From assembly GCA_030685235.1 (NCBI GenBank), contig MU839235.1, positions 1 to 64,000 of the forward strand: DNA of 64,000 nt. The letters run 5' to 3'. The first letter of the stretch is position 1. Every line of letters starts with the position of its first letter. Positions 54,570 to 64,000 of this stretch are shown here, piece after piece. Under the pieces are notes generated by a model. The model was given only the letters and a program-made list of their open reading frames with translations. It was not told the DNA's origin and did no database searches. A program made the position numbers and the translations under genes. This DNA comes from Copromyces sp. CBS 386.78. Taxonomy: Eukaryota > Ascomycota > Sordariomycetes > Sordariales > Sordariaceae.

Positions 54570-57500
54570 TAAAACGGACAAGGGGCAACGGGGTAACGAG
54601 TTGGTACGGTTGATGCGAGGTGCCGACGGTATTATGTCTTGGATCTATGGGTAACATGGGCTGTATCCGACGTCGAGGTTGTCGATGTTGTGCTTTCGTC
54701 TTTTTTCGGTAGTGTGGCTTGAGTGGTGTGGTATGGGTTGCTGGTGGTGTGGCTGCTCCTCTCTCTTGACCTCCTGGGATCTGCCGCTGACAGACAGCCT
54801 GACGACCTGCCCGACGGCTGGCTTGGTATGGTACGATGTCGATTACCGTTTAAGAAAGAGGCAGCCAGGGTGGTAGGACGATGGAGTGCTTTGGAGCAGA
54901 GGTCTGGCAGCAATGGCACAGCCACCAACCCGTTCTGGATATTGGGGAGCAGGGAGGGCTTGGCAGGGCTCCAATAGAGTGCGTGATAGATGGGGGGGTG
55001 CTTGCGTTTTGGGGTGCTGTTTGGGTGTGTCGATCGCCAAAACAGGCAAGGCAAGTCGGAAACAAAACAAGAGATTGGTAGAAGGGAAGTGGGTGGTGGA
55101 GGTCCGCTAGCCGCTGGGGTAATGCTTATAGCGTTGGGGACAGCAACCAACCAAGACAACAGTCCCTCTTTCGACTGGGAATGGGTACACCCAAAACGCC
55201 TTTGAAGGTAGAGATGGAAGAGGTGTGTGTGGTTATGGCGTTGGTTTACCTGTCTTTCGGGATGATAGATTGGCCACCGGAAGAGCGAAGAAGCAGCGAA
55301 GGACACCAATGTACCGGATGTGTGTGACACTACACGCAGAAGGGGAGCTCCATCTGAAGGACTGAAAGTAGAAAGGGCAACAGGCTTGACGGAGACTGGG
55401 TCGGGTCAAGACCGGTGGGTGCCGGTGCTCTACCTTTCTGCCGGTTTGGTGAGAAATGGAGAAGAAAACCCCGAAGGAGCGGTATATACAAGAGCCCCGT
55501 CCGACCAGTTTGATTCGCAAGTCGTGCAAGCCTAGTTCCATTTTTTTCCCTCTACCTTTTTCCTCGCGCCGCTACGTACATTTGACAAGAGGGAGAAAAA
55601 AAGTTCAGTCGAGTTCAAGAACCCTCATTGTGATACCGGGTGCCTGGATGGGCATTGTGACCCCGGAGCTTTTCAGGAGCATTTGCTCCGGCAATGTCTG
55701 AGTGGTTGAGCGAGGTGGGTGCCAAGGCATATGTAGTTCGAGGATTTTAAAAAGTACATAGCAAAAGGCCGCCCGCGCCGAACCGCCCAAATAGAAAGCA
55801 GCGACAGCAGGGTGCTGTAAACTACGTAGGGATTGCGGGACTGGCCGAGGAACCTACGAAACACAACCCAGCCAGCCTCTAGCAAGCTTGGAAGTTGCTG
55901 CTCATTCTTTTGCGAATATGTAGGAGGACCAAAACGGGCAGCGCTCGACGTTTTGAATGCAGTGACAAACGGGACCGCGAGCATGTGGCAAAGCCCGGGT
56001 CCCCACTGCACCCACTGCACCCACTGGGCCCTGGGCTGTGCCCACTGCCCCAGTCGGAACTTCCGCTTCCTTGCTTGCCCTTGTGGCACTGCAAGGGCAA
56101 TTGCTACGCTACGACGGCGGCAACCCAGGAATGACATGGAAGCAGCGGGACCCCTCGTGACACCCCTCGGTCCTGCCACCATAGAGGTATGCATCACGAC
56201 AATGTCAACCAAATCTTTCTTGAGCTGGTGAACTTCCACTTGGCACACTATACCTATCGTGACTTCTTGCGCAGACTCGCGTTCGGTTCGGTGCTGTGCA
56301 ATTGAGTGGTGTTACTGGCTGTATCAAGATATCGGATGAACCTCCGGTCATTGCTGCCAATGTAGCTGGGTTCTACGTAGAGGCCAAGTTCCAAACTTCA
56401 GTTCCAGATCGATCGTCTTTTATCGGTCCTTGAACCATGCACCGGCATCAGCTGGGACTGCCAAGTCAAGCCGGGCGAATTCGAAATCTCGCAGGCAAGA
56501 CCGCAAAGGTTCTCTCAAAGATGGACGATGACGATCAGGGACGGAAAGCAGTACCGAAATCCAATAAAAATAACCGCGAACCACGGCAACGAACCCGAGT
56601 TGGCCATGGGCAAAGATGGAGAAACAGACAACTTAAATACCACCCGTCATCCGCTCGACAATCGGTCGATCAACATTGCCTCAAACCCCGCCCACCGCAA
56701 GGAAATCGATATGCTTGGAAATGCGAATGGTCCCCGTTGCTATCAACCCATTTCAGATTCACAGAAAGTACAGAATGTCATTCGTGCATCCGCATAAAAT
56801 CTCAGGGTCCTGCACGGGGCCCGTGACCCCACAAGCGGGAAAGACGGGAAAGACCCGGACAGCCTTGTCAATTGGAAATTGGCTCACTTGGCTGTGACAG
56901 CCAAGCGGGCTGCTGCTTCTGGGCATGAAGCCTTTGTTCGATTATCAATTCGTGGCCGACTTTTTTTTTTTTTTTTATACCACTCTGGATCTTCCTTGTC
57001 ATGTGTGTGACATGTGGCCATAATATTGTTTATCGATGTCATTCCTTTGCCTGTCGTTAGTGTTTCACGCGGAACGTAACCTTACCCTCCCGTCTCGCTG
57101 GTGAAGGTGGTTTGGGTAAGATCGATACTATGGGATTTTTGGTAAGTACGAAATCGTAAAATACGGAACGTAATCTATGTAATGTCTGAATGTCAAGGCG
57201 TATTGGACGTATCAATGGGTCATTCAAGAACCCTTGCAGAAACCATCAACCTTTCCTCTCGACTTTTTGACAGCATCACACACTCCATGAATACGTCCAA
57301 TCCCACATGGTCCTCCTTCGGTAGTCCCCAACGGGCCGAACCCGCAACCGCGAGGAACAACTTCCCAATCGAAAAAACTGCGATTGGAACAGAGCATGGC
57401 CGTCCAGATCTTTTGATCGTCAAAGGATGATTTCGACACGGTTAGGCCTCACCGCGGCCATATGAAAACCTGAAGAATGTCTTCATCTCCAGCTAATCCA

Positions 57501-59905
57501 AGAACAGCGAACCTCGTTGACGATCTCACGGCCCAAGCCGCCACAACGGCAATATCATGACGTCTCAAAACACAGAATACCTTATCCACTTGTTGGCGCT
57601 TCTGGGCAGCCACGCTACCGACGTTCTGGCACGTCTAGGCCCTCATGCAGGGTACGAATACGGCATGTGGACGGGCGGGCGGTAAAGAAGACCACGCTTT
57701 GTGGGTGGCACGGCTTTTGCGGCTCAAGTTGGGTTTGACAACACTTTGTCCACAACGTCGAAATGATCACGAGAGCATTCACCATCACCGAATCATAACA
57801 CCGCCAGACGCATGCATGCACCAGACAATAGTTTACTTGGCTCGAGTGGGTCGATGTAGTGTTATCACCGCGCGAGCTAACACTAGGTGTTGCTATCGAT
57901 TTAGCCATACCTCTACTAATGGCGGGGTTGGGGTTACCATGTCTGTCGCTGTCCTCCCGTCCCTCCTACAACGTCCAAAGTTGGTGTTGCTTGCGAGGAT
58001 ACCATGTGGGTGTGGTGCCCGCAAGCGTATATGGTATATACGGTATTATACCAACCAGTACCGTTATGACGACCATCTAGACCACTTCAACTTGGAGCTA
58101 GCTCATGCCGTTTCTCTACTCGCTTGGGACGACGACTGGACGTTGACTTTAGCTTTGTCTCGGGAACTTCCGGATGGATGAGGCTTTTGCCGCTACCATC
58201 GATCAATATTGACATATGGAAATTCTCGTCTTTTCATCTCTCCGTCATCAACCATCCAAGTTCGGCCCTCAGCCGGCGAATCTGCGGAGACATGTCGGTA
58301 TTTCTTCATTCCGGGACGGAACTATCGAAAAGAACGGAACTCTTCCGGGTACCTACGCACCCAGATACGCAGTACAGTAGACGGCGCACGGAAGAGAAGA
58401 TGGTCAAGTCCCGGGCCGATGGACAGTCAGACATTGTCCTATCGGATTTTGAGAAAGCATGCCAGACAGACGTCTGAAATTTCATATACGAGCTCCCATG
58501 GCAATCCGGATGCGACTATTTGCCACTGTTTACAAAAGTTCCGGACCTTGGCAAAAGATCTTTTTACATCGGTGTGATTTGACGAGCTAAACCGAAGCTA
58601 CCGAAGCTACCGGAATGCTTTGTGTCAAAGATGGATATTATCGACATCTTGATTCCTCCATGGAGGTCTGATGTGAGGATCATGAAGCTCATTACCCGTC
58701 CTTCCGTGGCGAGAAAGTTCCTGCTTGTTTTCTCGTCGTCGTTGGACATTTTCCCGTCTGTTCATCGTCATGGTTTTCGCGTGGGATCGTGGTACCGTAG
58801 TTGTTTTTGGACATGACGAGCCACAGGGAATGACCATGATGCCTTTGCTAATGGTTACCTATTTGACCGGCACGCATGATGGTTTTATTGATCCGGCTCG
58901 GCCAACGTCTTTCGTTGTGTTTCGGCTGAACAAGGTTATCGTCGTCAAGATGAATGATGAAAGACTGATGAAGATGGCGAGATCTTACTGTTCGGACGGC
59001 GTTCATCCCTACAACAAGTTAAAATGGTCGGGGGACTAGCTCCGATCCAACCAATCCCGTCCGCTCCATCCCATCCGATTCCGGGACCGATCCGTTTCCG
59101 CATTGACGCAATCCCGGGCCGATCTCCGACATCATTGCCGTAGTGTAAAACGGCCATGACCTAATAACCTCCAAATCCCATTTCTTTGGGCGAAATAGCT
59201 GCTTTACATCAAAGTTTCCCAGCAGACAGACCAGGAAATTCAACCCAACTAGCATTACAAACTAAAACACTACAGTACAACACATCATACTCTTCCATCC
59301 CCCGCTCGCGGGCTAGATTCTCGGCAGTCTTCCAGGCCGATCGGTACCGACGAATCGCAACGGCTTTGCATCCGATTGAGTTCTTGCAGTAACCCGAGGT
59401 AACGCCGGTGAGGAGGTGGTTGGATCCTCTCTGTCCATCCTCACACTCGCTTCGGCGCCTACGGGGCCTTGGCGCTGTGAGACTTTGTCTGTGTATGCTC
59501 GTGTAGGTACACGCCGACATGATCAATGATAGTGAAAGTTTACGTGCCCTTGGATTGCATTGTTTAGACGGTCTTCAGAAGAACTAACAGCTAGTACACG
59601 GCAGGTCATTGGAGTTGGACCTCGAGATTTCATATTTTTCTTTGACTATGTTTTTCTTATCTATATGCGCTTCGCCAGCCAAGTAACTATCTCCTCCATT
59701 CTTTCTTGGAACTAGTCTTTTGCACTTATGTGTCTCCTGCCGTCTATGTTTCTTCTTTCTCCAGATGGTCAAACGCCATTACCATGGAAAGCAAACGCTC
59801 ATTCGAACATTTGACTGCCCCCCTTTATCGTCCTTTGCTAACCGGGCAATTTTCGCTGGTGTCAATGTCTTCCTCGACCAAACCCCGACCCTCCTTTCAT
59901 ATCCT
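54570..59905. other. 5.3-kb gene-poor region
   Basis: Many short frames exist on both strands but none has a recognisable domain, signal or convincing splice structure. Landmarks are a triple cactgcaccc-type repeat at about 56006-56030, a T-run at 56960-56977 and scattered CT-rich tracts. The right end (about 59,700-59,900) is the 3' flank of the next gene. A non-coding transcript or a fast-evolving gene with small exons cannot be excluded. Confidence 0.35.
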
Positions 59906-61397
59906 TCAAATGCTCATCTTCTCGCGCCAAATACCACGAAGCTCTTCAGAGATGATGGCTTCCGACCAGGAACCGGCACGCTCACGGGTGCTGGTTTTCT
60001 CAGTGTGTTCGCCCTGCTCGTTCTCGTTCGCGTCGCCAGGTTGTTGCTCATGGGTCTCGACGGCTTCAACCATCTCCATGCTGTCAAGTGGAAGGGAGTA
60101 GGTACGAGCTCTGATTCCATCTGCAGTGACGATACTACCAGTCTCGGTTGTCTTGGAGTCGTCCGGGGACGCTTCACCGTCGACCGTCGTGCCGCACTCA
60201 CCCGCCATGCTCTCAAAGGCGCTGTCCATCGGAGAATCGACATAACCACTGTCATCACCACAGCCACAGGATCCTAATCCCCATCCCTCCCCCTGTTCAA
60301 ATCCACCTTCGCCTCCATAACCCAAACCCGGTCCGGGCCAGCACATGTCCGGGCCAGCACATGTCCTCCTGGCGGGGTTGGGAAGAGCACCGTCCCCCAA
60401 GTTGCCAACCACTAACACCCAAACCCCTCAACTCCCTCACCACGCTCACCATTTCCTCCACCTTGCCCCTCTTGATTTTACGGAGTTGCTTCGCGCCGTG
60501 ACGGTGGAAGTTGTACTTGCCGTGGCGCCAGATCTCGACTTCATGGGCGGCGTCGAGACTGTTGAGTTGGTCTTGGATGTTTTGGAGGCGATGGGTCAAA
60601 TTGGTGATTCTGGGATCTTGGGTGAGGGCAGGCAGGAAGTGTTGGGGTGTGAACGGTTTGGGATGGATTTGAAAGGGGGAATAGGGGGAAGCTGGATGGA
60701 AATGGGGTGGACTGATGCGTGGATCAGAGGGGTGGGTAGGGGGGAAAGGAGCAAAGAGGTGAGGGGGATGGGGAGGGGGGGTGGAGAATTGTTGGTGGTG
60801 ATGGGGATGAGCGAAGTGATAGGGGTGCGGATGGTACGGTGAAGGGGAGCTGTGATGATGAGAGGGAGTAGCAGGTTGGTAGTGAGGAACAGTGTAGTAC
60901 TGCTGTTGTTGGTATTGCTGAACAGGAGGCTGCACGTAAAGAGGAGGGCCGAAAGCTGGGTGGTAAGGAGTCCAGCCCCAAGGCGAGAGGCCATCGTAGT
61001 ACGGCTGCTGATATTCAGGGGTGTATTGCTCATGGTACTCGTGGTCGTGATCACGGCATTCTCGAAGCTCGCCAGGGGTGTTAGTATCGCCCTCAAAGCC
61101 TTGGTCGTACTGTTGGCCTAGATGGCCGACTCTCTCTTCCCGAGCACGGTACTCGTCAATAGCTTGGTTGAGCCTTGCCGTCAGGTTGGGAGTTGAAGGG
61201 CGACGTTCGCTGTCGGATGCTTCTGGGGTGTAGTTTGGAATGTAGGCCATGACGATTCTGGAAGCGCCGCTGTCATGCTTGTCGTAGGCATCGTTGTCTA
61301 CACTGCCAGGTTCCTGTTCGGATGCTTCTTTGGCAGTGTCCCTGGCCTTGGGAGGCTCTTCTGGGCCCCTTTGTGGCTCCTCCACGGTTACCGACAT
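59906..61397 (-). pseudogene. Low-complexity protein gene frameshifted by a 16-bp tandem duplication
   Basis: From an ATG at 61397 (MSVTVEEPQRGPEEPP) the frame runs through an acidic part (LTARLNQAIDEYRAREERV), a long Tyr/Gln/His/Pro-rich region, then a basic helical segment (DPRITNLTHRLQNIQDQLNS, AKQLRKIKRGKVEEM). It then hits an exact 16-bp tandem duplication at 60332-60363 and shifts frame, ending within about 15 codons. With one copy the frame would continue through GYGGEGGFEQGEGWGLGSCG to RGIWREKMSI and stop at 59906, 491 residues in all. The downstream part is clearly coding in style (Ser/Asp/Glu-rich). A likely 5'-leader intron ends at ...cgtacag just before the start. Function unknown. 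It may be a strain-specific null, or an assembly error. Confidence 0.7.
60332..60363. repeat. 16-bp exact tandem duplication
   Basis: The unit tccgggccagcacatg occurs twice in a row, followed by tcc. It lies inside the minus-strand low-complexity gene and shifts its frame by one. Confidence 0.95.
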
Positions 61398-62420
61398 GGC
61401 TTCCTGTACGTTTAGCCTTGGGTTTGCTTGACCTCTTTCAAGCAGGTGTCTTCTCTTTTGCTGTGAAAAGAAGTACCTGCTGGTCCTTGATTCGCTGGAA
61501 AAGTATGGGGAGGCGAAACAACTTATACCTCTCAGTGCAGCCAAAAAGGCCGAGCAACCAAGGACCGGCTACCGCTGTCTGAATCACGCCGAATACTATT
61601 GTTCGGCAGGCTAGCATGATGCACTTGGCTCAATGACCTATTGTCCGTTATTCCATCTATTCATGCCAGCCAGCGCCGAACCTTGAGGCTGGGGCTCGTC
61701 AGGTTATTCATGGGCCCATGGGTAGACGGTCGTGGACACAAAGTGTCAGCCACACGGGCAGGTCAGGCGGAAAACGTTGCCATCGGAATAGCCTGGGATT
61801 GCTTCCCGTGTGATTCCCGGTCCAACGAGCCGATAGTGATGGCTCATAGCAGGGTTTGTCGGCCGTGTTACTGCGCCATGGTTGTTTGCCAGACACCGTT
61901 CTTCGGATCCGAAGGCTGCTGGGCTGACTCCGGGCACGACAAGGTGTTTGACCAAAGTTGGGGTCCATGGGATGGAAGAGAAGCGTTTGCTAGGTGGCTG
62001 TTAGGAGCATGGTCAGGAGACGGATCAGATGAATTGTTGAGTAGGTAGGAGCAGGTTCTGGATCTTGATAACAGAAAGTGGGAGTGATTTAAGCAATGAT
62101 TAATGAATATGACAAACACCTACGCGAGGCTGGAGAGTGACTACCAACTGTAAATGACGTGTTATTCGATTGTGTATCTTCTTTCCCTTGGTCTGTATCA
62201 ACTCTTACACCACGAATAGGTAGGCCTCTTCACCGACTGTTCAGCTATTGCGACCAAGTTCTCCCTCCGTTCCAGCCTCGTTGGGATACGGTGTGTTCTT
62301 TGCTGCTATGTCGGAGAGTCGAGCTCGTAGGGTTGTCGGTTGCTCCCATCGGGTATGACGCTGTTTCGAGGGAACTTATGAGCCAGCTTCCTCGTGTTGC
62401 TATCCTTCAATACTGCCAAC
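61398..62420. other. Intergenic upstream of the low-complexity gene
   Basis: About 1 kb; the first 120 bp hold the leader and its probable intron. No gene supported in the rest. Confidence 0.4.
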
Positions 62421-62975
62421 TCAAACAACCGGCCCACCGCCCTGCTGCTCCAACCTCATCCTCAACTCCCTCTCCTTCTGCGCCACCTCCATCTCCAGCC
62501 TCTCGACACTATACTTGAGCGCCTCCTTCCTCTGCCTAACGACTTTTGCTCTCAGCGCCGCCTCCCCATTGAGCTTCTTCCCGCCCTTCAAGTTCTTCTG
62601 TATACCTCCTGCACCGCCGCTCTTCTGTTCCCGGTTATAATTAGACAGTCGGCCACCGTTGAGTTCACACCTGGCCTTGAGCGTCTCCACCCTCCTTCCT
62701 TTCCGCTCCAGTTCCTTGTCGACTCGTTCTAGTAGCAGCTCGATAAACGGGCCGATCTCATGGCGCAAGGAAGCTTCGGCGGCTTGTAGAGTCGGCTGTG
62801 GGATCAGCTCGTAGTGCCGAACGGTCTTGAGGACGGAGGAGAGTCGAGGGAAGTCGGAGGTTGATGAGTCGAGGAGGGAGAGCGAGGAGGATAGGAGGTT
62901 GAGAGAGGAGTGGAGGGGTGGGAGAAGGGTAGCGAAGGAGGGAGGTGGTGGGTTATAATTGTAGTTGTAGTTCAT
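62421..62975 (-). CDS. spc19: DASH complex subunit Spc19
   Basis: An intron-free frame of 184 residues. After an Asn/Tyr/Pro start it reads LHSSLNLLSSSLSLLDSSTS, DFPRLSSVLKTVRHYELIPQ, PTLQAAEASLRHEIGPFIEL and LKARCELNGGRL. This is the Spc19 signature: an N-terminal Ser/Leu helix, DFPRL..VL...RHYELIP, PTL..A..SL..EI, then a coiled coil. A C-terminal coiled coil (LEMEVAQKERELRMRLEQQ) ends the protein. Spc19 is part of the DASH/Dam1 ring that couples kinetochores to spindle microtubules. Length is typical for filamentous fungi. Confidence 0.92.
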   Translation of the reverse strand: MNYNYNYNPPPPSFATLLPPLHSSLNLLSSSLSLLDSSTSDFPRLSSVLKTVRHYELIPQPTLQAAEASLRHEIGPFIELLLERVDKELERKGRRVETLKARCELNGGRLSNYNREQKSGGAGGIQKNLKGGKKLNGEAALRAKVVRQRKEALKYSVERLEMEVAQKERELRMRLEQQGGGPVV

Positions 62976-64000
62976 CTTGATGGTTTGTCGCGAAATAGAC
63001 CTGGTCGGTTGAAGATGGCGTGGACGGGAGTCTGCCCCGGCTGTTTCGTCGCCTGGAGGCCGTGGCCTTGTGCTGTCGTGCTTTGTTTACTTTCGGCGCG
63101 ATGCTCGCTGGTCTTTGGACTTGCAGGGAAATGTCTCGTGATGACGATAGTCTTCGTTTGTTCGGTTATGTGGGAGTCGGATATATGGCGATAGTCGTTG
63201 CCCAGTGTTGATCAAGAGGAGCGATCTGGGGAAGCGAGGCTGGAAAGATGAGGATGGTCAGTGAAAAGACGATTGACCTCGGCGCGTCATAACATCCTGC
63301 CCGCTAAGGAGCCTACCCGATCCCGCTGTGGGGGACACTGCAGCCGCTGAATGGTGGACCTTTTTGGTGGATCGTCCACTAACGGCTGCCTTGTGGGGCT
63401 GTTAGTGCCGCCGACCTTGACGCATCTGTCACCTTCATTGTCTTCAACTTTCCCCTTTCAACTTCGACTTTTGCTTGTTCCAACTTTGACCCAAAACCAA
63501 CGTCCAGTCAAAGCCGCGAACTCTACTTCCCACAAGCTCCTTCTTCTCCTTGTCATTTATACCATTATGGACTGTGACTCTCTCTAACCAGCGTAAAGAA
63601 GCTCTGGTCTTTGGCCCGACAAGCGTTGCGTCTTCTCCCCTTTGACAGCCAGCGCTGGAAGAAAAAAACAAAGTGAACGCTGTCGACGATATTCAAGCTA
63701 GAAAATGACGATGGATGTTTGCCCTCGCGACGGGACCTCCTTCAAGTTTTTTCGCGTTTTATTCCGCCACAGCCAAGTTATCCTCCAACCTCCCGTCCAG
63801 CTCCCACCACATCATGAACAAAACAATTATTACTAACCCGTTTCCCCGGACAGACCTTCTTTTTAGGAGCACGAAGAGAACGAGAACGCGATGAACGAGA
63901 ATCGTCGAGATCGAGGAAAGAGGTCGACAGGACAGGACAGGCCCGTACCAGTACTCGGATAATCCTACCTCTAGCCAGGCCCGGGTGACGGGGAACTTAG
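62976..64000. other. Right-edge intergenic region
   Basis: Promoter of Spc19 and beyond. No frame with a recognisable domain. The end of the window may enter another gene's leader. Confidence 0.35.

Noticed and set aside
60353..60400. 48-bp GTTAGT...CCAG intron as explanation of the frameshift in the low-complexity gene
   Set aside because: Its length is a multiple of three, so removing it would not restore the downstream frame.
1..64000. CRISPR array, operons, 5S rRNA or telomeric TTAGGG repeats
   Set aside because: None seen. The DNA is eukaryotic and the left-edge AT-rich block has no telomere repeat.

Overview
This window is nuclear DNA of a filamentous ascomycete, most likely a Sordariales fungus close to Neurospora or Sordaria. 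Genes carry short GT-AG introns with gctaac-type branch points. Regulators are fungal Zn(II)2Cys6 and bZIP proteins. There is a PDR-type ABC transporter, a Crh-family cell wall enzyme and a DASH-complex subunit. Two AT-rich blocks carry the C-to-T, stop-studded signature of repeat-induced point mutation (RIP).

Layout. 0-6 kb: a RIP-like block at the left edge, a secreted chitin-binding (CBM18) gene and a truncated FAD-monooxygenase relic. 6-10 kb: a six-exon Zn2Cys6 regulator. 10.9-14.8 kb: a complete but RIP-destroyed PIF/Harbinger DNA transposon with terminal inverted repeats, a 3-bp target duplication, a Myb/SANT-like gene and a DDE transposase gene. 15.7-22.8 kb: a GNAT acetyltransferase and a 1,607-residue ABC multidrug transporter. 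26.4-32.4 kb: a bZIP regulator, a short-chain dehydrogenase and an unusual fusion of a 3-hydroxyacyl-CoA dehydrogenase-like enzyme with a YWTD beta-propeller. 33.5 kb: an intact 345-bp Tourist-like MITE with TTA duplications. 34.9-42.8 kb: a cytochrome b5/b5-reductase fusion transcribed divergently from a cytochrome P450, then a second Zn2Cys6 regulator. 43.3-47.3 kb: a divergent pair of unrecognised proteins (one coiled coil), followed by a decayed partial copy of the coiled-coil gene. 48.3-54.6 kb: a membrane-anchored Crh-type GH16 enzyme, a split tRNA-Lys(CUU), mitochondrial ribosomal protein S16, NAD(P)HX epimerase and a small Cys-rich ORF. 54.6-59.9 kb is gene-poor. 59.9-63 kb: a low-complexity protein gene frameshifted by a 16-bp tandem duplication, and Spc19.

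How the genes may work together. The b5/b5-reductase fusion and the P450 share one divergent promoter and fit as electron donor and acceptor. The SDR, the dehydrogenase-propeller fusion, this redox pair and a Zn2Cys6 regulator lie within 14 kb and could be one oxidative pathway, but no backbone enzyme is present. MRPS16 and NAD(P)HX epimerase share a promoter. The 43-47 kb locus is the best candidate for an undescribed system: two divergently transcribed proteins I cannot place, with duplication and decay beside them. Exon boundaries were worked out by reading-frame continuity and splice consensus; none is confirmed by transcripts.
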